From: DASQPE01 sp964519805
GTDB taxonomy: Bacteria; Gemmatimonadota; Gemmatimonadetes; Gemmatimonadales; GWC2-71-9
Assembly (NCBI GenBank): GCA_964519805.1
Contig: CAZFKN010000063.1
Span: 1-17,869, forward strand
Direction of reading: 5' to 3'
DNA: 17,869 bases
Under the pieces are notes generated by a model. That model saw only the letters and a list, made by a program, of their open reading frames with translations. It made no database searches and was not told where the DNA came from. Positions within the stretch are counted from its first letter, which is position 1, and every line of letters starts with the position of its first letter. Positions 13,085 to 17,869 of the stretch are shown one piece after another. Position numbers and translations under genes: made by a program.

Positions 13085-13573
13085 TCAGCGGCTGGCCGCA
13101 AGCATCGAGCGCTGATTGCCCGTCGGGTACGGGTCCTGCAGAACGGTGGAGCCGGTCTCCAGCAGGGACTTCAGGTTGGAGATGACCTTCGGCCAGCCGC
13201 CGGACACCGCCGCGATGAATTTCGAGGGTTCGCGCTCGATGGTGTGGGTGATGGAGAGCTTGACCGCCGTTCCACTGGGTTCCAGTTCCATCGTGCATTG
13301 CGACTCGCCTTCGGCCTTGAGCTCGGGCTTGTTCTGGTGCTGCCAGCGGATCACTAAGCGCCGTGGCGGCTCGGCCTCGACGATCTCGCCGGCGTCGAGG
13401 ATCTGACCGTCGCCGGACACCATCTTCCACGAGGATCCCGGCGTCCACTGGCTTTCGCAGTGATTGCCGAACCAGTACTGCTTCATGAACTCCACGTCGT
13501 CGGTCAGCGCTGACCAGAGCTTCTCCGGCGTGGTGCGGATGTAGGTCACGTAGACGAAGGTTGATCTAGCCAT
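13085..13573 (-). CDS. SRPBCC (AHSA1-like) protein, ArsR operon partner
   Basis: A 162-residue START-like ligand-binding protein beginning MARSTFVYVTYIRTTPEKLW, the classic AHSA1-type N-terminus. DDVEFMKQYWFGNHCESQWT, the GSSWKMVSGDGQILDAGEIV strand pair and EAEPPRRLVIRWQHQNKPEL follow. The C-terminal helix (FIAAVSGGWPKVISNLKSLL) is the expected long one. The ATG overlaps the ArsR stop codon (ATGGCTAG), so translation is coupled. ArsR-AHSA1 pairs are common, with the ArsR protein presumed to repress the pair and the SRPBCC protein to bind or modify a small hydrophobic ligand. The exact ligand is unknown. The frame extends upstream to 13717, but that part lies inside the ArsR gene. Confidence 0.92.
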   Translation of the reverse strand: MARSTFVYVTYIRTTPEKLWSALTDDVEFMKQYWFGNHCESQWTPGSSWKMVSGDGQILDAGEIVEAEPPRRLVIRWQHQNKPELKAEGESQCTMELEPSGTAVKLSITHTIEREPSKFIAAVSGGWPKVISNLKSLLETGSTVLQDPYPTGNQRSMLAASR

Positions 13574-13901
13574 TGGTCGTCTCCAGTCGTCGTTTGAGAT
13601 CGTGCAGTGCTTTGAGGCGCGGCTTCTCGAACTTGGCGATCCAGCGCTCGTAGATCTGCTGAAGCGGCACCGGGTTGAGGAAATGCAGCTTTTCGCGGCC
13701 ACGCCGGACGGTGGCAACCAGGTTTGCGGCCTCGAGCAGGTCCAAGTGCTGCGTCACCCCCTGGCGCGTCATGTCGAGGTGCTCGCACAACTCGTTCAAG
13801 GTGCGGCCGTCATGGGCGTGCAGCAGGTCCAGCAGCTTGCGCCGGCTGGGATCGGCCAGGGCCCTGAACAGCAGGTCGGTGTCGGGGATGCGCTCCTCCA
13901 T
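13566..13901 (-). CDS. ArsR family transcriptional repressor
   Basis: A 111-residue winged-helix protein. The start at 13901 (MEERIPDTDLLFRALADPSR) is where the family starts. The longer frame to 13946 would run through the operator and the -10 box, so it is rejected. Helices LFRALADPSRRKLLDLLHAH, then the recognition unit TLNELCEHLDMTRQGVTQHL (residues 35-53), the DLLEAANLVATVRRGREKLH wing and a C-terminal helix ending ALHDLKRRLE complete the fold. It lacks the ELCVCDL metal site of SmtB/ArsR sensors (only ELCEH is present), so it is the non-metal, SdpR-like type. It probably represses its own operon through the two palindromes in the promoter and is relieved by a ligand handled by the SRPBCC partner. 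Confidence 0.92.
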   Translation of the reverse strand: MEERIPDTDLLFRALADPSRRKLLDLLHAHDGRTLNELCEHLDMTRQGVTQHLDLLEAANLVATVRRGREKLHFLNPVPLQQIYERWIAKFEKPRLKALHDLKRRLETTNG

Positions 13902-13913
13902 GAAGATGTAAAA

Positions 13914-13931
13914 GGCAAGTAGGTACTTGCC
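13914..13931. promoter_or_regulatory. ArsR operator, perfect palindrome
   Basis: GGCAAGTA-GG-TACTTGCC (plus strand) is a perfect 8-bp inverted repeat with a two-base centre. It covers the predicted transcription start just downstream of the -10 box. It shares the GCAAGTA / CTTGC arms with the second palindrome at 13943-13958, as expected for two sites of one dimeric repressor. Confidence 0.75.
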
Positions 13932-13935
13932 GAAA

Positions 13936-13965
13936 ATAATAAGCAAGTAATGCCTTGCATGTCAA
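13936..13965 (-). promoter_or_regulatory. sigma-70 promoter of the ArsR-SRPBCC operon
   Basis: On the minus strand a perfect TTGACA (13965-13960) is followed after 18 bp by TATTAT (13941-13936), which matches TATAAT at five positions. It is the only near-consensus promoter I found in the window and sits in a conspicuously AT-rich patch. The predicted start falls near 13929, giving a leader of about 28 bases before the ATG at 13901. Confidence 0.8.
13943..13958. promoter_or_regulatory. second ArsR operator, in the promoter spacer
   Basis: GCAAG-TAATGC-CTTGC is an inverted repeat with 5-bp arms lying between the -35 and -10 boxes. A bound repressor would block RNA polymerase directly. Its arms repeat those of the perfect palindrome at 13914-13931. 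Confidence 0.65.
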
Positions 13966-14001
13966 GGGCGCTCCGTTGGAGTCGAAATCTTTCTGGCTCC
14001 G

Positions 14002-14028
14002 GCCTAACGACTCGGCGCTAGCGCTTGC
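14002..14028. repeat. attC-like half-site (GCCTAAC end) at DoxX-like 3' end
   Basis: GCCTAACGACTCGGCGC (14002-14018) is part of a 19-bp string identical to 11192-11210. The DoxX-like stop codon (14018-14020) overlaps the site's inner part (GGCGCTAGCGC). The opposite GTTAGGC end is absent. Confidence 0.65.
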
Positions 14029-14800
14029 CCACGGCGAGCCACGGGATGCCGCGGTAGGAATCCGCCACCACCCAAGCGCCGGCGGTCAACGCCCAGGAGT
14101 CGAGGAACTCGCTCCATTGGAAGGCGTTGGGGCCTGCCACGATGGTGGGTCCCCACACCAGCAGCGTGAAGAGGCCCAGCTGCAACGCCGAGAGGCTGGC
14201 TGCCAGCCGTGCATACAGGCCGATGAGCACCGCCAGGCCCGCCGCGATGAAGGCAGAGCCGGTGACGTACGCGCTGGCCACGTGCCATGGCATCCAGCCA
14301 GGCACCAGCGCGGCGGTCTCGTTGAGATTGGTGAAGTGCGCTACGCCGAAGGGGATCAAGGCCAGGCCGTAGAGCACCCTCGCGATGCGCAAACCCTTGT
14401 CGCCGGTGGCGAAACGGAGGCGCTGCTGCTCCCGGTCACCGGCCAACCAGGCATAGAGTACCCAGGCGGCCGCCGTCATCACCGCGGTGTCACCGCAGGC
14501 CCACCACGTATCCAGGGTAGTCGGAGCGCGGAAGAGGTGAGACACCCGGAAGAGCAGCAGCCATACCACGAGATAGGTGAGCAGCAATCGGGAAGCAGCG
14601 ACGGCTTCGCGCCGCCAGAGCAGGCCTATGCCAGATACCAGAGAGATGAGGGCGCAGAGATAGACGAGTACCACGCGGGCGGGAACACCCTTGGGCACGC
14701 CCGTCCAGGTCGGGGTGAAATCGCCCTGGATCAGGCCCACGATTCCGAGGGCGACCATCGTCGCAGCAAAGACTGCATGGCCGACGCTTGCGATGCCCAT
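14018..14800 (-). CDS. DoxX-like integral membrane protein
   Basis: An inner-membrane protein of about 260 residues with roughly eight hydrophobic segments arranged as two similar four-helix halves. The first half is MGIASVGHAVFAATMVALGI plus LVYLCALISLVSGIGLLW. The second is LYGLALIPFGVAHFTNLNET plus GSAFIAAGLAVLIGLYARLA. The repeated small-Gly pattern and the FGVAHFTN / LVPGWMPWH motif are typical of DoxX/DoxD-type proteins. I prefer the ATG at 14800, with GGAG eight bases upstream, to the ATG at 14830, which falls four bases from an attC-like site and has no ribosome site. DoxX relatives take part in redox or thiosulfate metabolism, but this member's function is unknown. It is bounded by a full site upstream and a half-site downstream. 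Confidence 0.82.
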   Translation of the reverse strand: MGIASVGHAVFAATMVALGIVGLIQGDFTPTWTGVPKGVPARVVLVYLCALISLVSGIGLLWRREAVAASRLLLTYLVVWLLLFRVSHLFRAPTTLDTWWACGDTAVMTAAAWVLYAWLAGDREQQRLRFATGDKGLRIARVLYGLALIPFGVAHFTNLNETAALVPGWMPWHVASAYVTGSAFIAAGLAVLIGLYARLAASLSALQLGLFTLLVWGPTIVAGPNAFQWSEFLDSWALTAGAWVVADSYRGIPWLAVGKR

Positions 14801-14834
14801 CGCCGGTGCTCCGGTAGTATTCCAGTTCATGCCG

Positions 14835-14875
14835 CATAACGAGAATGCGGATCAGCTGCATGCGCTGGTTAGGCG
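14835..14875. repeat. attC-like palindrome, full copy
   Basis: GCATAAC (14835-14841) and GTTAGGC (14869-14875) are near-complementary ends. Inside, GCGGAT (14848-14853) pairs with ATGCGC (14861-14866) except for one mismatch, around the loop CAGCTGC. The unpaired spacers are unequal, six bases on the left and two on the right, an asymmetry reminiscent of the spacer in folded integron attC sites. The element lies between the UbiG-like and DoxX-like genes. Confidence 0.75.
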
Positions 14876-14890
14876 GCGCGGCTCAGCTAG

Positions 14891-15691
14891 CTACATGGTT
14901 GCTGGGCCGGCAGTCGACGCGGCCTTCTGCGCATAGCCCAAGTAGAGCACGGAGGTGTCCGTGCTCTCCCCCAGATCGATCAGCTCCACCGCGTCCCGGT
15001 AGCTCAGCCGGCCCAACTTCCGGGCCCGAAGTGCGCGCAGGATGGTGACCGGGTTGGCGCGAGGCTTGAGGCCGCGCACTCGCCCGGGCCGGAGGCCCTG
15101 CTGTTCGAGCAAGCGCACGAGCTCGCTGGGGCGGATGAACATATGCCAGTCGTGCAGGCGCGGGGGCATGAAGCTGGTCCACCCCCATTCCTGGAAGAGC
15201 TTGATCACAATGAGCTTGCTTTGGGGCGTGCGATTGATCGTGTCATAGAGGTACACCCCGCCGGGCTTGAGAACCCGGGCGCTCTCCGAGATCACCCGAG
15301 CCAGGTCGGTGACGTGTTCGAGGACGTCACAGCAGTAGACCACGTCGAAGGTGCCGTCGGCGAAGGGCAGGGCTTCGCCGCTCGCCTGGCGGTATTCGAT
15401 GCTGAGGCCGGCCTCGGCGGCGTGCGCCCGGGCCGCTTCCAGGGAGCGGGCGGACGGATCTACCCCCGTCACCGCGAAGCCCAACCGTGCAAATTCCTCG
15501 GCCAGGAGGCCACCCCCACAGCCCACGTCGAGCGCCCCGCGGCCTGCCGGCACGAGACGCAACTCCTCGAGCAGCACCCGGCGCATGTAGCCGAAGCGGG
15601 CGGGGTTCAGGGCGCGGAGGACGTGGAGAAACCCCTCCGGGTCCCACCAGGTCGCCGCGAGGCGGTCGTAGAGCTCGTTGTCAACCGGCAT
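14891..15691 (-). CDS. UbiG-like class I SAM-dependent methyltransferase
   Basis: A 266-residue enzyme with a clear Rossmann-type methyltransferase core. Its N-terminus DNELYDRLAATWWDPEG resembles UbiG (ubiquinone 3-O-methyltransferase). Motif I is ALDVGCGGGLLAEEFARLG (Asp55 to Gly61), with VTGVDPS providing the acidic residue at 78. ASGEALPFADGTFDVVYCCD and VLEHVTDLARVISESARVLK correspond to motifs II and III. RLHDWHMFIRPSELVRLLEQ lies in the acceptor-binding half. It could methylate a quinone or polyketide-like phenol; the substrate is not certain. The ATG at 15691 is preceded by GGGAGGA. It follows the histidine phosphatase by 40 bp and ends just before a full attC-like site. Confidence 0.9.
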   Translation of the reverse strand: MPVDNELYDRLAATWWDPEGFLHVLRALNPARFGYMRRVLLEELRLVPAGRGALDVGCGGGLLAEEFARLGFAVTGVDPSARSLEAARAHAAEAGLSIEYRQASGEALPFADGTFDVVYCCDVLEHVTDLARVISESARVLKPGGVYLYDTINRTPQSKLIVIKLFQEWGWTSFMPPRLHDWHMFIRPSELVRLLEQQGLRPGRVRGLKPRANPVTILRALRARKLGRLSYRDAVELIDLGESTDTSVLYLGYAQKAASTAGPATM

Positions 15692-15731
15692 CCTGCGGAC
15701 GATTCCTCCCTGACGAAGCGGCCCCGGCCAC

Positions 15732-16298
15732 CTACCTGCTGTCGTATCGGGTCGTCACCAGCCGCGCCTGACCGTCGCGGTACGAAATGACGTACACCTG
15801 GTCGAACACGCTCCCCTTCCACTTCGGCGGTTCGGGTGTGACACCGAGGGCCGCCGCCAGCGGCGGGATCTCGTCATGGTTCCAGCAGATGAGCACGGTC
15901 TTCCCGGCGTACGCCGGCGTTGCGAGAACCACCGTGGCCAGCGCGGCGTAATCCTTGGCGAGGTAGGGAGTCTGCACCGGCAGCTTGAGCGCGCGGGCCA
16001 GCGGCGCAACCGTTTCCTGGGTGCGCTGTCCGTTGTCGTGCTTCGTGGCCTGAGTCGCGAACACCGCCACCGGCAACCCGAATCTGGCCATCGCTGGATC
16101 GGTCGTGATGAAGGACACGAGCTGTCCGGCGCGTTTCACGCCCGCGGGCGAGAGATGTGGGTTGTCCGGATCGGGCGGCTTTTCGGCGTGGCGGATCAGA
16201 ATGATCTGCGCCGGCCGCGGCGACTGAGCCGATAGCAGCGTGGGGAGAACGGAGAACAGTGCGATCGGCACGACACTGCCGAGCAATGCCCGTCTCAT
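15732..16298 (-). CDS. exported histidine phosphatase family protein
   Basis: The ATG at 16298 has GGAG five bases upstream; a second in-frame ATG at 16319 overlaps the previous stop codon as ATGA and could be used by coupling. The 188-residue product starts with a signal peptide (MRRALLGSVVPIALFSVLPT to about LLSAQ). It then has IILIRHAEKP with the catalytic Arg36-His37, the phospho-accepting motif of phosphoglycerate-mutase-like phosphatases. LSPAGVKRAGQL and QRTQETVAPLARAL provide the second Arg region. TVLICWNHDEIPPLAAALG carries the second His. The enzyme probably removes phosphate from an extracytoplasmic substrate, not identified. The preceding small CxxC/HxxC protein is co-transcribed. 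Confidence 0.88.
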   Translation of the reverse strand: MRRALLGSVVPIALFSVLPTLLSAQSPRPAQIILIRHAEKPPDPDNPHLSPAGVKRAGQLVSFITTDPAMARFGLPVAVFATQATKHDNGQRTQETVAPLARALKLPVQTPYLAKDYAALATVVLATPAYAGKTVLICWNHDEIPPLAAALGVTPEPPKWKGSVFDQVYVISYRDGQARLVTTRYDSR

Positions 16299-16315
16299 CT
16301 CGACTCCGTCGTGGG

Positions 16316-16591
16316 TCATGGTCGCCGTACCAGCTCTCCCTCGCTGCTCATCTGGAGGTGGGCGCCGTCCTCAGCGGCGAAACGCCGGGCGACCCGATTG
16401 AAGCGCGCGATGAACGTCTTGCGCCGGTCCCACACGACGAAGCAGGCGCGGTGCATGGTGGCGTCGGAGAACGGAAAGAAGGGATCCGCCTCGTCGGCCA
16501 GAAAGTCCGGTGTCACGACCGCGTCCGCGTCGGGGCGGAGGGCCTGGTGGCACAGGGCACAGGTCGCGGTGCCGGCACGGACTCGGTGCAT
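16316..16591 (-). CDS. small CxxC/HxxC protein, possible zinc-binding, unknown function
   Basis: A 91-residue protein with a TCALC pair near the start (Cys11, Cys14) and MHRAC near residues 46-50 (His47, Cys50). A C-X2-C then H-X2-C arrangement about 32 residues apart fits a treble-clef or other zinc-binding fold. The part between is acidic and aromatic (DFLADEADPFFPFSD). The C-terminal helix is FNRVARRFAAEDGAHLQMSS. I do not recognise a named family. Its stop codon overlaps the alternative ATG of the histidine phosphatase as ATGA, so the two are coupled. The ribosome site before the ATG at 16591 is weak. Confidence 0.65.
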   Translation of the reverse strand: MHRVRAGTATCALCHQALRPDADAVVTPDFLADEADPFFPFSDATMHRACFVVWDRRKTFIARFNRVARRFAAEDGAHLQMSSEGELVRRP

Positions 16592-16719
16592 GGGAAGAAC
16601 CTAGCTGCCGGAGACGGAGATGGACCTCACACGCACGGACCCAGGGCAATCCTACCCACCAACTCGGCGGCCGCCGCTTCCCGGCCCGCCTCCAGGCGCG
16701 CGAGTCAGGTCATCTGTCC

Positions 16720-17355
16720 CTAACCAATCCCGGGAAGCCATCGCCACCGGACCTCCGCGAGGTACGCGGAGTATGCCGGATCCTCCCGCAAGAAGCGCTC
16801 TTCTACGACGCCTCGGAGCATGAGGGCGGCGATGAGACCTAGGGCGATGGCCAGGTTTAGAGGTGAAAAGGCGCGCAGAACAAACGCGAACAGGGAAATG
16901 AACGTGCCGGTGTAAATCGGATGCCTAACGAAACGATATGCGCCTCGAGTGACCAGCCGCCGCTGCGCTGGAACGAAGCCGATGTTCCTGCCAAGGCTCA
17001 GCAACGAGTAGACAATGATGATCGCCGACAGGATCGCGAGGCCGTTCCCGAGCAGGGGCGAGATCAGCGTAGCTCCTGGCTCGGCATAGGCCGAAAAGCC
17101 GAGTGTCGCATAGGTCGTCACAAAGGCCAGAAGCCAGTACCAAGGATTGGGGGTTACCCGAACTGGTGCACTGCGCATAACCATTACGACGATGATCACG
17201 AGGAGCTGGATGCCGAGGAGGGCGCGGGGAAAGTTCACGTGTCCTACCACCCAGCGGTGGTACAACTCGATGACGAATGGGATCGTGGCCACGATGGCAA
17301 TGCTCTTATCGACCCAAGGATTGGCTAAGCGATCCTTGAAACTGCCGTGTGTCAT
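16720..17355 (-). CDS. isoprenylcysteine carboxyl methyltransferase family protein
   Basis: A 211-residue membrane protein with about five hydrophobic segments. The C-terminal catalytic region of the ICMT/PEMT family is plain: GAYRFVRHPIYTGTF (Arg144, His145, Pro146), then VVEERFLREDPAYSAYLAEV (Glu185, Glu186) and the end WRWLPGIG. In this family the His and Glu residues bind S-adenosylmethionine and the substrate is a lipid or an isoprenoid-linked thiol; bacterial members are poorly characterised. The ATG at 17355 has GAGGG seven bases before it and lies 29 bp after a full attC-like site. The downstream gap to the CxxC/HxxC gene is 128 bp. Confidence 0.9.
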   Translation of the reverse strand: MTHGSFKDRLANPWVDKSIAIVATIPFVIELYHRWVVGHVNFPRALLGIQLLVIIVVMVMRSAPVRVTPNPWYWLLAFVTTYATLGFSAYAEPGATLISPLLGNGLAILSAIIIVYSLLSLGRNIGFVPAQRRLVTRGAYRFVRHPIYTGTFISLFAFVLRAFSPLNLAIALGLIAALMLRGVVEERFLREDPAYSAYLAEVRWRWLPGIG

Positions 17356-17383
17356 TCGGCCCTCGAGCAGGAGGTCCGTTGCC

Positions 17384-17422
17384 CTCTAACGCCCCGCGTG
17401 GCCGCGCAAGCGCTGGTTAGGC
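17384..17422. repeat. attC-like palindrome, full copy
   Basis: CTCTAAC (17384-17390) and GTTAGGC (17416-17422) bound a 39-bp element between the SRPBCC and isoprenylcysteine-methyltransferase-like genes. The right part, AAGCGCTGGTTAGGC, matches ATGCGCTGGTTAGGC of the site at 14835-14875 at 14 of 15 positions. The TAA stop of the SRPBCC gene (17417-17419 on the plus strand) is formed by the site box. Confidence 0.7.
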
Positions 17423-17869
17423 AGCCCCGGCTCCAGGGCTCACCCCGGACCCGAGGCTGCCGGTGCTCCGGTCGCTCAGAGCCTTCGCCTCGAGCGCCAG
17501 GTAGCGCTGAGTGAGCTTCCCCGTCAGCCGGGCAACCAGCGGAGCCAGGACCCCCGAGAATCGTACCGAGAGCGTGGCTCGGGTGCCGCGGGCCGTGGGC
17601 TCGACGCCATGCTCCGCTGTCACGCGAATCCCGGGCCTTCCACTGACCCAAGTGAAGCTTCGTCCCTTGTGCAGCTCCGACACCTCCCACACTGCCGCTG
17701 GGAGTTTCGGCTGTCGGATCCGAACTCGGCTCCCGACGGCGAACGGACCGCGATCGAGCCGCTGGAGCCGGGTTACTGTCGGCGTCCACTCCGGCCATCG
17801 CTCGACATCCGCCATGACCGCCCAGACCCGGTCCGCCGGCGCAGGAATATCAACGACGATGCTAAGCGA
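17417..17869 (-). CDS. SRPBCC family protein (5' partial)
   Basis: The frame is open to the right edge, so the start lies beyond the window and 150 C-terminal residues are visible. SIVVDIPAPADRVWAVMADV followed by ERWPEWTPTVTRL is the standard N-terminus of a polyketide-cyclase/dehydrase-type SRPBCC protein, so only a few residues are missing. GPFAVGSRVRIRQPKLPAAV, the SFTWVSGRPGIRVTAEHGVE strands and a C-terminal helix (LVARLTGKLTQRYLALEAKA) complete the helix-grip fold. It binds a small hydrophobic ligand; which one is unknown. The last 16 or so residues are Gly/Ser/Ala-rich and end at a TAA that belongs to the attC-like box GCCTAAC, so the tail may have been modified at the junction. The ATG at 17815 is internal. 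Confidence 0.88.
   Translation of the reverse strand, partial: SLSIVVDIPAPADRVWAVMADVERWPEWTPTVTRLQRLDRGPFAVGSRVRIRQPKLPAAVWEVSELHKGRSFTWVSGRPGIRVTAEHGVEPTARGTRATLSVRFSGVLAPLVARLTGKLTQRYLALEAKALSDRSTGSLGSGVSPGAGAA

Noticed and set aside
13574..13717. N-terminal extension of the SRPBCC protein to 13717
   Set aside because: This part is a shadow of the ArsR gene. The family start MARSTFVYV fits the ATG at 13573 that overlaps the ArsR stop.
16718..16724. CCCTAAC at the isoprenylcysteine-methyltransferase-like stop codon as another array site
   Set aside because: The flanks (CAATCCCGGG) show no match to the site centre, the first base breaks the RYYYAAC rule and no GTTAGGC partner follows within 60 bp.
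8357..17422. CRISPR array
   Set aside because: The repeats are irregularly spaced by whole genes, palindromic and variable. There are no uniform 30-40-bp spacers.
1..17869. tRNA or rRNA genes, integrase, transposase or phage genes
   Set aside because: None was seen on either strand, including any tyrosine recombinase that would complete an integron.

Overview
The window is about 17.9 kb of GC-rich bacterial chromosome with no rRNA, tRNA, phage or transposase genes. The mix of proteins (an S9 prolyl oligopeptidase with a signal peptide, secreted SnoaL/DUF4440-like proteins, DinB, AHSA1/SRPBCC, VOC, YceI, DUF488 and DUF1801 proteins) resembles soil Gemmatimonadota or a similar uncultured soil phylum. 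That placement is an inference from composition and gene content, not from a marker gene.

Left part (1-8330), ordinary chromosomal layout. It holds the 3' end of a CocE/NonD-type hydrolase (+), which converges on an S9-family oligopeptidase (-). Next is an MFS permease of the anion:cation symporter type (-), divergent from an AraC-family regulator (+) across a 113-bp gap, so that regulator probably controls the permease. Plus-strand genes follow: a class I SAM methyltransferase, a DinB-like protein followed by a very strong hairpin, a 431-bp gene-free stretch, and a two-gene envelope unit (a lipoprotein with a glycine zipper, then a PepSY protein).

Right part (8357-17869), a cassette-like array. 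Every gene here is on the minus strand, and most encode small accessory proteins: DUF1801, an AHSA1 remnant, VOC, a secreted hypothetical, YceI, DUF488, MOSC, two secreted SnoaL-like proteins, an ArsR-SRPBCC operon, a DoxX-like membrane protein, a UbiG-like methyltransferase, a histidine phosphatase, a small CxxC/HxxC protein, an isoprenylcysteine-methyltransferase-like protein and a second SRPBCC protein. Recurring imperfect palindromes of about 40 bp, or halves of them, lie at gene boundaries. They have GCCTAAC at one end and GTTAGGC at the other, the same boxes as the R'' and R' boxes of integron attC sites (RYYYAAC...GTTRRRY), but the sites are shorter than typical attC sites. Full copies lie at 17384-17422, 14835-14875 and (degenerate) 10626-10665. 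Half copies lie at 14002, 12464, 11746, 11194, 11068 and 8357.

The array also shows scars: a truncated, frameshifted AHSA1 fragment joined to the VOC stop codon, a MOSC gene whose tail reads through a site box, an orphan C-terminal ORF fragment between two boxes, and a stop codon supplied by a site box. No integrase gene is present. The best reading is an integron-like cassette array lacking its integrase, or an uncharacterised palindrome family that marks gene-exchange boundaries. The ArsR-SRPBCC operon stands out inside the array because it carries its own near-consensus sigma-70 promoter with two palindromic operators.
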